Below are positions 23,281-34,339 of a DNA stretch of 64,000 bases, piece by piece. The stretch lies in the NCBI GenBank assembly GCA_047967505.1, contig CM106538.1. The stretch is one strand, 5' to 3'. The position numbers and the translations under genes are program-made. This stretch comes from Dipteris shenzhenensis. Lineage: Eukaryota; Polypodiophyta; Polypodiopsida; Gleicheniales. Numbering within the stretch: the first letter of the stretch is position 1; each line of letters opens with the position of its first letter. The notes under the pieces are model-generated. The model saw only the letters and a program-made list of their open reading frames with translations. It was not told the DNA's origin and ran no database searches.

Positions 23281-23790
23281 CACCGTTTTTGCCTCAATGT
23301 GAAGCACATCCGTAAAAAAACACTTTCCTAGGTGTGTTATCCGAACAAGTACTTATCTGATGGGTGTGCCACATTGCATGCAACTCAATACCACCTCGGT
23401 TGAGGTGCATGTAGAGTATTGTGACCATTGGATATGCTGTGCATGGTCGATCATGCATTATACATCGTATTCCTTCTAGTGTTATGCACCACCATCAAAA
23501 AATGTGCTCCTAGGTGTGTTATCCTAGCAAGTACTTATGGGATGGGTGTGCCTCTTTGCATGTAGATCAATACCACCTGGATAGAGGCCTGTGCAAAGTA
23601 TTATGCCCATATAACATGATTTACATGGTCGATCAAGTGTGAAACTCCGTTTTTGCCTTAGTGTCATGCACAAGCATCAAAACACATTGTCCTAGGTGAG
23701 TTATTCCTAAAAGTACTTATTAGATTGGTGTGCCACATTGCATGCAACTCAATACCACCTAGGTTGAGGTGCGTGCGGCAGGGATTGGCT
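23281..23790. repeat. ~183-bp tandem repeat, three copies
   Basis: The marker CCTAGGTG(T/A)GTTAT occurs at about 23327, 23510 and 23692, spacing 183 and 182. Each copy also has AAGTACTTAT, GGTGTGCC.C.TTGCATG and TCAATACCACC. Unit length and arrangement resemble a centromeric or satellite-type monomer, although only three are present. Confidence 0.85.
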
Positions 23791-23977
23791 AGGGAATTAA
23801 ATTGATGGGAATTAATTCGGGAATTAAAAACTATTAAAACTTTTTTTAAAATAAAAATCGCTATAAAATTTGGGAATTTAATTTTGATGACCGGTTGACC
23901 GGCTAATGCCATACCCCAGGGTAGTCAAATAAGAAACAATTTAAGAAATGAAATAAAACATAAAAATATAAAAGATT

Positions 23978-24468
23978 TCAAGTAAACTTGTCAAACTCAC
24001 CTCCCCTTGATGTACTTGCCGGCTCTAAGATACATCTTTTCTTATAGGAATCCCTACTAGAGAAGTTTACCTCCCTTCCCATCTCAAACTCCGCATACAA
24101 TTGTTGTGCAAAGAACATTGGAATGCAACATGAATGAGCAATTCTTCCATGGACTAAAGTAAAAAATCTCAACAGCATGCTTTTGTATCAATACATGTGT
24201 GCAGTCTTTTATAGCCTAATGTGCATGCCCACCAGCGCAACCCTTTGTCCAAAGTTGTTGGACAACATCCTTGGAGGAAATCTTTTTAACTTTTGGCCAT
24301 TTGAGTCCATTTGGGTTGGAAAATTAAGGCCCTTGCAAAAACACTTTCCATGTCCATATCAGGTGTTGTAGAGCATGCAGCTTCCACTTTAGCACACAAT
24401 AGGACAAGAGCATTTGTACCATTGTGTATGCTACGATTTTCTCCTACTTGGCTAGACGAACTTGCCAT
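23978..24468 (-). pseudogene. Short coding-like segments, possible 5' exons of the 20.3-23.3 kb locus
   Basis: Frame 24468-24286 begins MASSSSQVGENRSIHNG, a plausible plant N-terminus, and runs to ALIFQPKWTQMAKS. Frame 24178-23978 (VHGRIAHSCCIPMFF, YAEFEMGREVNFSSRDSYKK) follows. They may be the first exons of the gene whose body is at 21794-23268. This is inference from order and strand only. Confidence 0.25.
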
Positions 24469-24778
24469 GACTAATGCCCTGTAAGAATCAAGAAGTTTTT
24501 GACATGATAATCAATTCAACATACCTGTTGATATTTAAGGTATAGATACACAATTTTAAAGATGCCCAAGAAATAGATACATGAATAAGGGGAAATTAAT
24601 GATGCTTAGAAACATAAGAAAAATTTTATCACAAAAATATTATTGCCGATTGAAGCATAATACTATTTGCCTTATCATTTTACATAAAGAATATAATATT
24701 TCAAAAACTCAATCAACATCTCAATCCAACTAAAATGGAAAAATACCAAAGATGTATATTATTACATATGATAACATC

Positions 24779-25830
24779 TCAAGGAATATTTTTCATGATA
24801 CAAAATAATTCAAGTACAAGTATTTTTTGCGAAAGCCATTGTAGGATCAATTTAATGTCAAGGATGCATGGCAAGAACCCTTTGAAACCAAGACCTAGAA
24901 AGAAGTTGTCCACTTGTTCTAAAGAGTAATGAACACGTGGATCTCCATTCATCACATTGTCTATAATCCATTCTTTGACCTTCTTTATAAGTTGGATATT
25001 TGGAAGTCTAGACACCTTCTTAAGAAACACCTCTCTTTCAAAATCCAACCTAATGCATAGACATCTTTTGCTTGAGAATAGCATACACTTTTCAATGAAT
25101 TATGTAGTTTTGGGGCTATCCACATCATTCCACACCTCCTTTGTATTTCTATTGCAACTCGAGCTTGGAAAGTTTCATCACTCTCTTTTTCACTCTTTCT
25201 CATTACATCAAATGCCACTCTATCCTTTGTGACATCAGGTCCCCTACCCCAGTCTATGATGCCTATTCTAAAGTCCCCACTAGAAGTGAAGTTGAGGATG
25301 ATGTTGCTTGCATGCAAATCACTATGCATCCATTGTCCGTCATGTAGTGTGTGCATTCCTTGTACAAGGGCATTGCAAGCAGTTTGGTAAAGCCTTAGCA
25401 AAATTGCGAATTTGCTCAAGGTTCTTTGGTGTAATCTCCAGTTCAAGAAGCTTCCCTTGAAACCTTTCAAACTTTCTTTTTTTAATTCCTTTTCTATGGA
25501 TGTATCTGGTGTATCTCCCCTTGCTGAATGGAAGTTTAAGCATGAATTGGTGTAAGCTTCCTCCATTAAATAATGTTGTAATATCCCAAAAAATTCTTAC
25601 ACTAGTGGCTGCAATCACACAAACAAGAACATGATGTATAATCTGCATCAATTGTTCTTGTCTTGCTTCACTAGCGGCTAACCCAGTTGTTTTCCTGCAT
25701 ACCAAGTAAAATCCAAAAGCCATAGATTTCCTATGACTTTGAGTTTATAAGCATTTCCATATGCTCCCTCACCAAGCTTATCTCCCTTTATAATATTTTT
25801 TTCTGTCAAAAATATCATTACATGGCAATT
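24779..25830 (-). pseudogene. Protein kinase gene, frameshifted
   Basis: Minus-strand landmarks in order: GDKLGEGAYGNAYKLKVIG (about 25800-25745), a glycine-rich ATP loop; a Lys/Glu-bearing N-lobe segment (25723-25540); HSDLHASNIIL (about 25330-25300), the catalytic loop with Asp but HSD for HRD; IGIIDWGRG (about 25262-25238), a DWG variant of the DFG magnesium motif; MMWIAPKL (about 25120), the APE position read as APK; and DVYALGWIL (about 25060), the F-helix. The last part continues in another frame (to 24779). At least two frameshifts and one stop are needed to join the parts. The unusual HSD/DWG combination suggests a divergent or pseudokinase lineage even before decay. Confidence 0.7.
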
Positions 25831-25869
25831 CTCAAAGTGAGAAAAAGAGACCTATGACTTCTGCTTTAG

Positions 25870-28010
25870 GCTGTGTTCCTCATATCCATGCCATAATTCC
25901 CATGAAAATTACAATATGTAGACAATGTTATTTTAAATTACTTGAATGATTGCCACCTAGCTCTGATGCCCTATAACCCCTAGCTCTTTACTAAGCTAGA
26001 AATCAAGCATTGAAGACAAGCCTTAACCTCATGGAAATATTGCACCATCTACATCATGTTTTTGTAATGCTTTCACCCAAAATATTTCTTTCAATAAAGC
26101 CCATTCCTAGTGCCCCACAACTCCTAGCTCATTGATAAGCTAGAAGTCAAGCATAAAGGCCAAGCCATCATCCCCATGAAAATTACAATATGTAAGACAA
26201 TGTTATTTTAAATTTCTTGAACGATTGCAACTTAGCTCTGATGCCCTACAGCCCCTAGCTCATTGATAAGCTAGAAGTCCAATGTTAAAGCCAATCCATA
26301 ACCCTCATGGAAATATTGCATCATGTTTTTGTCATTATTTTACCCAAAATATTTAGTTCAATAATGCCCAAGCCATAATCCATATGGAGAGATTGTAGCA
26401 AGTACAAGGATTGCAACTTTACCCTAATGCCCCACAACTCCTAGCTCATAGATAAGCTAGAAGTCAAGCATAAAGGACAAGCCATAATCCCCATGAAAAT
26501 TACAATATGTAAGACAATGCTATTTTAAATTGCTTAAATGATTGCAACTTACCTCTGATTCCCTACAAATCCCTAGCAATCCCTAGCTCATTGATAAGCT
26601 AGAAGTCAAACATTAAAGCCAAGTTGTAACCTGTTGAGATATCAAGCTCCACTCGTGATATGCCAGGGTGACCGTTGTGCATTTATGTCACCAACTTGTT
26701 AGCTGCAGATGCGGTTGGTATGCGGTTGGTACACCACCCATGAATAATAGCTGGATGATAGCTATCCTTATGTACTCTAGTTCGTGGCTCGGTTAGTATG
26801 CCACCTTAGTTAGCTAGATTTGGTTTGAGACCCACATATAGGGTTCTTCTATTTCTTTGTACAAGAGTTCTTTTGGCTTTCACAACTAAGAAGAGGAAAA
26901 CTGTTTTCAGCCTCCACCTTTGTGTGTATTCCCCCATTGTGTATGTGAGAAAGCCACAAGTGAGACTTCTTCCTTCTCTCCCACTATCTTCACATAACCC
27001 TCATGAAAATATTGCATCATGTTTTTGTCATTATTTCACCCAAAATATTTAGTTCAATAACGTCCAAGCCATAATCGCCATGGAGAGATTGTAGCAAGTA
27101 GAAGGATTGCAAATTTACCCTAATGCCCCACAACTCCTAGCTTTGATAAGCTAGAGGTCAAGCATAAAGGCCAAGCCATAATCCCCATGAAAATTACAAT
27201 ATGTAAGATAATGTTATTTTTAATTGCTTGAATGATTCCAACTTAACTCTGATGCCCTACAACCCCTAGATCATTGATGAGCTAGAAGTCAAGCATTAAA
27301 CCCAAGCCATAACCCTCATGGAAATATTGCATCATGTTTTTGTCATTATTTCACCCAAAATATTTAGTTCAATGACATCCAAGCCAAAATCCCCATGGAG
27401 AGATTGTAGCAAGTAGAAAGATCACAACTTTACCCTAATGCCCCACAACTCCTAGCTCATTGATAAGCTAGAAGTCAAGCATAAAGGCCAAGCCATAATC
27501 CCCATGAAAATTACAATATGTAAGATAATGTTATTTTAAATTGCTTGAATGATTGTGACTTGGCTCTGATGCCCTACAACCCCTAGCTCATTTTGATAAG
27601 CTAAAAGTCAAGCCTTAAAGCCAATTCGTAACCCTCATGAAAATATTGCATCATGTTTTTGTCATTATTTCACCCAAAATATTTAGTTCAATAACGTCCA
27701 AGCCATAATCCCCATGGAGAGATTGTAGCAAGTAGAAGGATTGCAACTTTACCCTAATGCCCCACAACTCATAGCTCATTGTGATAAGCTAGAAGTTAAG
27801 CATAAAGGCCAAGCCATAATCCCCATGAAAATTACAATATATAAGAGAATGCTATTTTAAATTGCTTGAATGATTCCAACTTAGCTCTGATGTTCTACAA
27901 CCCCTAGCTCATTGATAAGCTAGAAGTCAAGCATTAAAGGTGAGCCATAACCCTCATGGAAATATTGCATCATGTACTTTTTTTTTAATCATTCTTTCAC
28001 CCAAAATATT
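25870..28010. repeat. Dimeric ~318-bp satellite with hairpin in each half-unit
   Basis: The markers CCCCACAACTCCTAGCTC (about 26112, 26429, 27125, 27441, 27760) and CCCTACAACCCCTAGCTC (about 25969, 26245, 27255, 27572, 27892) alternate, so each ~318-base repeat consists of two related half-units. Both halves carry CTAGCTCATTGATAAGCTAG, a 6-bp stem palindrome, then GAAGTCAAGCAT.AAAG. About six dimers are visible. One is interrupted by a solo LTR (26632-26994), which accounts for the enlarged spacing there. Confidence 0.9.
26632..26994 (+). mobile_element. Solo LTR of the E1 copia family, 5-bp duplication TAACC
   Basis: The sequence starts TGTTGAGATATC, ends ATCTTCACA, and is closely similar throughout to the LTRs at 43999-44350 and 49155-49506. 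It carries a duplicated GCGGTTGGTAT piece that makes it 363 rather than 352 bp. It is flanked by TAACC at 26627-26631 and 26995-26999. It is the product of LTR-LTR recombination after insertion into the satellite array. Confidence 0.95.
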
Positions 28011-28106
28011 TATTTTCCATAAGACAATTGAAAACCAAGATATTTCTTTCTCTACCAAATATTAGAAGAGACTCATAAAATTTGTGCAAAACAATCAAAA
28101 GAAGGG

Positions 28107-28141
28107 ACGAGAGAGAGAGAGAGAGAGGGGGGGGGGGGGGG
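28107..28141. repeat. (GA)n followed by poly-G
   Basis: About ten GA repeats run directly into a run of about 15 G. Simple repeat. Confidence 0.9.
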
Positions 28142-29260
28142 TATTACACATTGTTAAATCTTTATCTCTATCTAAAGAGATTCCACAACCATGCCATTTG
28201 AAATTCAAGTGGTTAAACTAAGAATTCAAACTACCATCTTAGCTCAGGGACAGCAGCCTAGAACTGCCATCTCTCTCAACTCAACCAATTGGGAAGACGT
28301 GTAAGCCACACCATAACATAGAGAAAATACATGAATCTTTAATTAACACTTGAGGCTCAGCATACCATCACCCCTCCATCAAAACATACACACAAAATGA
28401 ATCTCTTACACAACATTCACATCATGCAAGTGACCACTAAAAGTCACCAGATCCACAGGATGGCCTACTCAAAGGGAAGGTAGAACTGTCTGTTGATGGA
28501 ATCCCATTTATTTCTATCACCATCATTTCTTTTTCAAATCCTATATGCCTAACAACAACCCAATCCATCTTTTACATATATCAAGCTATCTTCTCTAAGG
28601 ACCTCGGCATATGCACACAAAATTGTTTTATTTCATACAGTCAACCCTAGTCTACAAAAAGTACCAACCAAAGAAGGCAACTCCACATGAATGCATGCTA
28701 AAAAATCTTGACATGTCCAAGTCAGAAGCACAAGATAATGCAACTCCATCGTCCTAATTCATGGATGTCCTATAAAATTGATAGTCAATGCCAATACAAT
28801 GAAAGTGAATAGTAGAAGGCATAAATTAAACAACAAATGTGGAAAAAGATATACATAATTAAACTGAAGGCTTTTATCACTATAAGCATATTATAAGCTA
28901 TTAGCCTCAATAACTTAAGAGTAAGAGAATATGATTTTCAATGAAGCCAATGAGAACACAACGTTGATTACATATTTAATTCATTGCATAGATAAACTGC
29001 AAAAATGGAGAATTGGCCTTACTGATTCATACAATACATCAATACTGGATTTAAAAATGTTTAAACAAGTAGCGTATCTCCAAATGAGAGCATGCTAGAC
29101 AACCTTGCTAATGTACATATCAATCATGGCAAAAAGCTCCAGAACTAGTGAACTCCATCAGCCCTATGTCCATGTAGATCTTTTTGAATTGAGAGTTAGT
29201 CCAATCATACTCACAACTATAAGGTAAGGTTAAAAGCTAAACATAAGGTTAAAGATGCCC
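28142..29260. other. AT-rich intergenic sequence, nothing recognised
   Basis: No frame longer than chance, no repeat and no element ends were seen. Confidence 0.5.
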
Positions 29261-29430
29261 AAATAAAAAAGGGAGTCAATAGTATATTCAAGTTATATTT
29301 TCCCACTCAAAGAGCTTGAGGTTCAAATTTATTAACATAACAGGCAAATAAAAAAGGGAGACAATAGTACATTTAGGTTAGATTTGCCCACTCAAAGAGC
29401 TTGAGCTTCAAATTTATTAACATAACAGGT
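29261..29430. repeat. ~84-bp tandem duplication
   Basis: Two copies of a unit with AATAAAAAAGGGAG.CAATAG and CCCACTCAAAGAGCTTGAG, ending TTATTAACATAACAGG, about 90% alike. Confidence 0.8.
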
Positions 29431-29802
29431 GCGAGAAGAGCCCCAAGGCGGGGGATCTAAAGATGGTGACTTGTTTACATGGGGTGGGAATGAAAAAGGT
29501 TGGAGGAGGGGAAGGGGGTGAGAAAGGGAAAAGGGGAAGTAGGGGCGGAGCTGAGGGCAGAGTTTAGGGTAGCTTGTGAATTTCAAAATTTCCTGAAAAA
29601 ATTGAATGATCACAAAATTTGGCCCAACTGGATCCTTAAGCACTACCTCTAGGAGAGCCACTGCTAATAAATTTCCCATGTTCTAGAGAACATGGGTTGT
29701 AAGGTCCTCTCTAGATCTCCATGAAACTTGGATGGGGTTACCCATGCTCTACTAGGTAATTCCTACTACATCGCAACCTACCAACGCCTTCATAGATGAT
29801 GC

Positions 29803-30229
29803 ATGGGACAAGCTAGGCCCTTCAGTGATGTAAGCCATTCTAGTGACGGTTGTGATCATTTGGATGCTTCCATGTGGATTTATCTTCATGAGGGTTCCTA
29901 TCCACCTAAATGGATTATTGTTATTAATGCATTCACTTTCGAGAAGACATGCACATTTCAACACTTACACTTACAAGATGGAGCTGGATGCACTTACACC
30001 TATTGCAATGACACTCATATGCAATCATTTGGTCGCTGGCGATCTCTCAAAGCAAATTTTGATGTCTACAAGCCCACGAGAGATCCCATGGAGGACAATA
30101 GCTATACACATCAGTGGTTGCAAAAAGATTTGCAAGAACGTTGTAGGAGAGAACTGTAAAGGTTCCTATAGTAGACGAATGGATCTCCACATTGAGACTC
30201 GACACTCCATCTATCTAATTGATCCCTGA
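29803..30229 (+). other. Pair of overlapping unassigned frames
   Basis: Two overlapping plus frames (118 and 128 codons) cover the same bases. Neither resembles a family I know, and neither is clearly favoured by composition. A decayed gene or chance is equally possible. Confidence 0.15.
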
Positions 30230-30697
30230 TATGAATTGGGTGATCCCTAATATTCAAAATTTAGAAATAAAAAGTGATGCCATAGTCACAGTAGCATAAG
30301 TAGCACATCCATGCCTTCACAAGAGTCACTCACTTGTAAGCATTCTTGCAGTTTGGCTTTCAAGCATTCAAGTATACGCAGCATGTACACGAGTGGCTAC
30401 GAGTAGGGTAACGCGAGCTGTAGATTAATGGAGCAATCAAAGGATTTGAGTCAGTAGGTAGAGTTGTGACACTTGTCACTCATCTATAGGAGGTGCTAAG
30501 GCTCCAATATGAGGGGACATTGAGCCTTGCAGCAGTGGCTACCTGTCTAGCCAAGAACATATCAAGTTCCCTCTCATTTCTCAATGCGTGGTTGGGGACA
30601 AGGCACTAATACAAAAGAGGAGGGGGAGGGGGAGGAGTTACTGTAGGGCAAGGAGAGATAGAAGGTCTCTTACACAGTAATGGTGCTAGGGCCTAGC

Positions 30698-30948
30698 CTC
30701 AAGGCATTCACCTTAGAAAATTTTAGTGTGCATTCAAAAGGAGGGGTATTTTAATTCAATGTTTGGGAAAAATTTAACAGGATGACAATAGCAAGAGGGG
30801 TCTTTAAATCCAACTTTAGAAAAAAATCCGTTAGCTCATAAGTAAAGAGGCGTGGTTTCATTTGGAGAAATATTTTAGTTGAGGGGTTTTTAAAATACCC
30901 CTTGAATGCACGTGATACACAAGGTTTCTTAGTAGTGCACCCCCCGAG
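30698..30948. mobile_element. MITE copy B (251 bp), 8-bp target duplication GGCCTAGC
   Basis: The right end reads TTGAATGCACGTGATACAC...TGCACCCCCCGAG, closely matching the right end of copy A. The left end, CTCAAGGCATTCACC...GTGCATTCAA, is a diverged inverted counterpart. The perfect direct repeat GGCCTAGC lies at 30690-30697 and 30949-30956. The interior is AT-rich and non-coding. Confidence 0.85.
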
Positions 30949-30956
30949 GGCCTAGC

Positions 30957-32600
30957 CAAAGAAATGACACTTCATGACCGATGATGGCAGATAGGTTCTA
31001 AATACAAGAGTCGCATTATTGTTGGTGCAGAGAGGATGGAGATGTAGGCATTTAGCAAATGTAGATTCCACCCCAAAAGATCCATAGCTTGTAATGGGTG
31101 GAATCAATGTCAAGAATTAAAGAGGCTAACAGGCCTAGGGCGCCAACTCAAGATGTAATATGTTACTACCCTCAGCCAAAATCTAGAGTATGGGGGGACA
31201 AGGTCCATTTCTAATATGCATGGATTTCCTTCAAAAGTTTCAAATATGCAAGGGAAAAATACAAAAATTTTGTGTCCCCCCTCCCACAAAATATAAGGTA
31301 TATACGTTAAAAAATATGCACAATTTTAAGACTTGTACATATTTTCATAATATGTGAGGCCCAAGGGGGGGTCTCTTGGATGAGGGGGGTAAAAATATAT
31401 ATATACTAAAATATGAAAACCCATCTCCTTTCAAATTAATGTAACTCGCTGCTTCAACTCGCCTAGCCATGTGGTTGCCCTGCTATTCACCAAGACTCCT
31501 GACTATGGTGAAAGGGAGGTGGTGCAACGGGTTTCCCTATGCCCCCTTAGACCTGTGTACATTAGGTTAGCTACTTCTTGTTAAATTATGTTAGGTTTGA
31601 TTATTACTATACATTGTGTTAATCCAAATAGCTTATGATAGCTTCTCTTAGTCAGAAGTGTCAATAGCTTAATGCCAATTTATGAAATTTAATGTGAGTT
31701 GGGTTTTATGTGTGTGAATTTTCTACTTAGAATATGAAAAATATAGGTGTTTGAATCACTCTCATATCATCTATATTACAAGAGTTACAAATTTTCAACA
31801 AAATAGTACCCATTATGTCCAACATACACTATGCAAAACTAAAATTAGGCCCATTAAATAGATTTCTAGAACTTTACAATCTAGAAATAAGATTTCTCTT
31901 CATGCCATGTTATGAATCCTAGTCATCTATATGTTCTATAAGTTGTACCATGAGATGCTCTTGGAAAGATATTAGTCACCCAAAAATGCATCTCTAATGT
32001 TTTACCACACTCATATACACTCCACCTATGCCAAGAATATGTAGAATTCTTCACAAGTGTTTAGATCAAAATCAATGGAAAATAAGCTACCAAAGAAGAA
32101 CACAACTGATAATGGATTGCAACAAAGAAAACAATTAGGGAACCACATCTTGCTGGTCTTATACATCCCTTCATCACAAAATCAACATCTAGTACATGAC
32201 AATAATATAAATTATGTATGCACATAGCAATTGCTTCACTGCATAATTGCATTTAGGACCTATTCTCCAACACCATTCTAACCCCTATGTACAACCACAT
32301 CTACGACAACTTGAGGAGATTTTGGCATTGTCCCTAACTAATCCACCACCACTAGATGCTGCAAACAACAAGATGCCATTTCTAGGCATTTTTAGGCATT
32401 GCGTAGCATATGTCGCAAACATTAAGATGCCATTTCTAGGGATTGTGTAGCATATATAGTACCTTGAGAAAAGATATGGTCTAAAGAATCTAGCAAGGGT
32501 CTTCTTTAATCTCTAATGGTACCATACATAAGATCCTTCTTTAGCTCTCAATGTAGCAAACACAAGGGCTTATGTTATCCTAACCTAGAAATTGTTTAAG
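30957..32600. other. Intergenic, nothing firmly recognised
   Basis: Contains poly-G/poly-C patches (31189-31275, 31371-31390) and a short repeat of GATGCCATTTCTAGG at about 32371 and 32425. No coding signal. Confidence 0.45.
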
Positions 32601-32602
32601 AA

Positions 32603-32783
32603 GCATAGCATCATAATCTCATCGTAATGCAAAAGCCAAAAAGTGCAATAAAGAGAGAAAAGGTTTTTAGAATTCTCTAGAATTCAAGAAAGCATAGCAT
32701 CCTAATCTCATCCTCATGCAAAGGTCAAAAGAGAGCAATAAAGAGAGAAAAGTTTTTTAGAATTCTCTAGAATTCAAGAAAAT
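32603..32783. repeat. ~90-bp tandem duplication
   Basis: Two copies with AATCTCATC.T.ATGCAAA, GCAATAAAGAGAGAAAAG and TAGAATTCTCTAGAATTC. The last contains the perfect palindrome GAATTCTCTAGAATTC-like core. Confidence 0.8.
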
Positions 32784-33004
32784 GCAAGAAGAGTGCCTAC
32801 TCATTTCAAAAGGAAAATTCTAGAAATAGCATTTCAAAATGTCCCATCACATTCTCCACTCTACCCAAATATCCATGTCACATGTTGCGAGCTTCTAAAC
32901 AATTTTTAATATAAAACACCCTTCTTTATATTAACCTTTTGGTATTAAATTACTTCCTTATGTCTATATAAATCAGTAAGTAATTGAATTAATAAAATCC
33001 CATT

Positions 33005-33039
33005 TGTTGAATGCACGTGATAAGGTTACATATGATGAG

Positions 33040-33073
<34 letters not shown>

Positions 33074-33075
33074 AG
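33005..33075. mobile_element. MITE copy D: one end only, with a 30-base C tract
   Basis: TTGAATGCACGTGATAAGGTTACATATGATGAGTAA followed by 30 C and GAG matches the right end of copies A and B, with the usual 5-7 C run expanded to 30 (33043-33072). I could not find the partner inverted end or a duplication within 300 bases, so the element is truncated or too diverged. Confidence 0.65.
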
Positions 33076-33594
33076 CCCATATCTAAAATGAATATTTATC
33101 ATTTTCATTATTACAAACTTTTCCTTGCAATCTTATTTCATTCCATTACCCATTGCATCTCAATTCTTATTTTATAAAAAATTATGCATTTTTTCATGAA
33201 CATCATAACCCTTGGATATCCTACAATGAGAATATAGGTTTCTAGTATCCAAGCATTGCTATATATTAATACATGAGCTTGTTGTTCGGATTTTTTACAA
33301 GAACCAATCCCTCATAAACTAACTAAGAAAAAATACAACTATTATGGCTAACCAAATAGAAGGATTTATTTGAAATATTGAATCAATTCACAAGCTCCTC
33401 ATGAAGTACTTAGACTTTTTGTTTCTTTAGCTTGGTGACACTTATTTGTATACTTATGTTCTTTAGAATCTTGCAAGTATGGAAAAAGTTTTGAAGTAGA
33501 AAAAATAGATATATTAAGCCTTGGACCAATATTTAAAATTCAATAAATAATATATCCTTCTTTAGGCCTGATGGTTTCTTTTGCCCTTTTTTTC

Positions 33595-34268
33595 CTATGA
33601 CCTTTCCACTTGGCTCCAACTCACTACACTGCTTCTTTCCACAACTGCTAGCATACCCTCTAGAGGTGTTCCTTCCTTTCGTACATCAATTATAGTTAGC
33701 TTTCCTTTCTTTGCCCCTTCTCCACTACCACCTGGTGCTTGAACCATAGTCAACTTTCCTTTCTTTGTTCCTTCCCCACTATCTTCCCCACTCTTGCGCT
33801 TCTTTAATGTTGCTGAAACTTTGCGATATGATTCAATGATTGTTCTCACTGTGTCAATTTCATTTCCATCAATTGATTCAACACTTATCTATCCTCTTGA
33901 GTGCATGTTGTCATCTAAATTAGACTTCATACGAGATGCTTCATAATCGCTAGGATCCAAGAGAAATTTCTTATTTTGATTTATAATGATTAACAATCCA
34001 ATATCTCCCTCTTTTCCAACCACATCTTTTGTGAGATCTGATGTACCGATACAACACAAGTGTATGCACTTCTGTTAGGTAACAAAACAAATAAGTGAAC
34101 TCGTGTCAACTGTGCTCCCTCGATACTGTATATGTCAAAGTACCAAGGTATGCTTTTTTCTCCAAATCCACTTACAACTTTCTCAACCTTCTTCACATTT
34201 GTGTCTTTCCTGTAAACAATCCAAGCAATATACAAACTATCATCTTTATAATCTTTAATGTTAGACAC
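33595..34268 (-). pseudogene. Unassigned minus-strand coding relic with KKGKLT repeats
   Basis: Frame 34268-33990 (YIAWIVYRKDTNVKKVEKV, SIPWYFDIYSIEGAQLTRV) and frame 33849-33595 (a duplicated GEG(T/A)KKGKLT(M/I) block) read in the same direction, with a decayed bridge at 33850-33990 (LLIIINQNKKFLLDPSDYEA). Together they look like one broken gene of about 200 codons. No family recognised. Confidence 0.35.
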
Positions 34269-34339
34269 AACACATTATCGATAAACATATCTGAAATAGA
34301 ATCGAGAATTAACAGCAGACATAGTGGTAGATTTGAGAA

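Noticed and set aside
26825-27052. ORF starting MRPTYRVLLF, also at 44181 and 49337
   Set aside because: It lies inside the E1-family LTR and recurs only because the LTR does.
31189-31390. GGGGGGACAA...TTGTGTCCCCCC as a further MITE
   Set aside because: Only about 10 matching bases, close together, with no duplication and no similarity to the MITE family.
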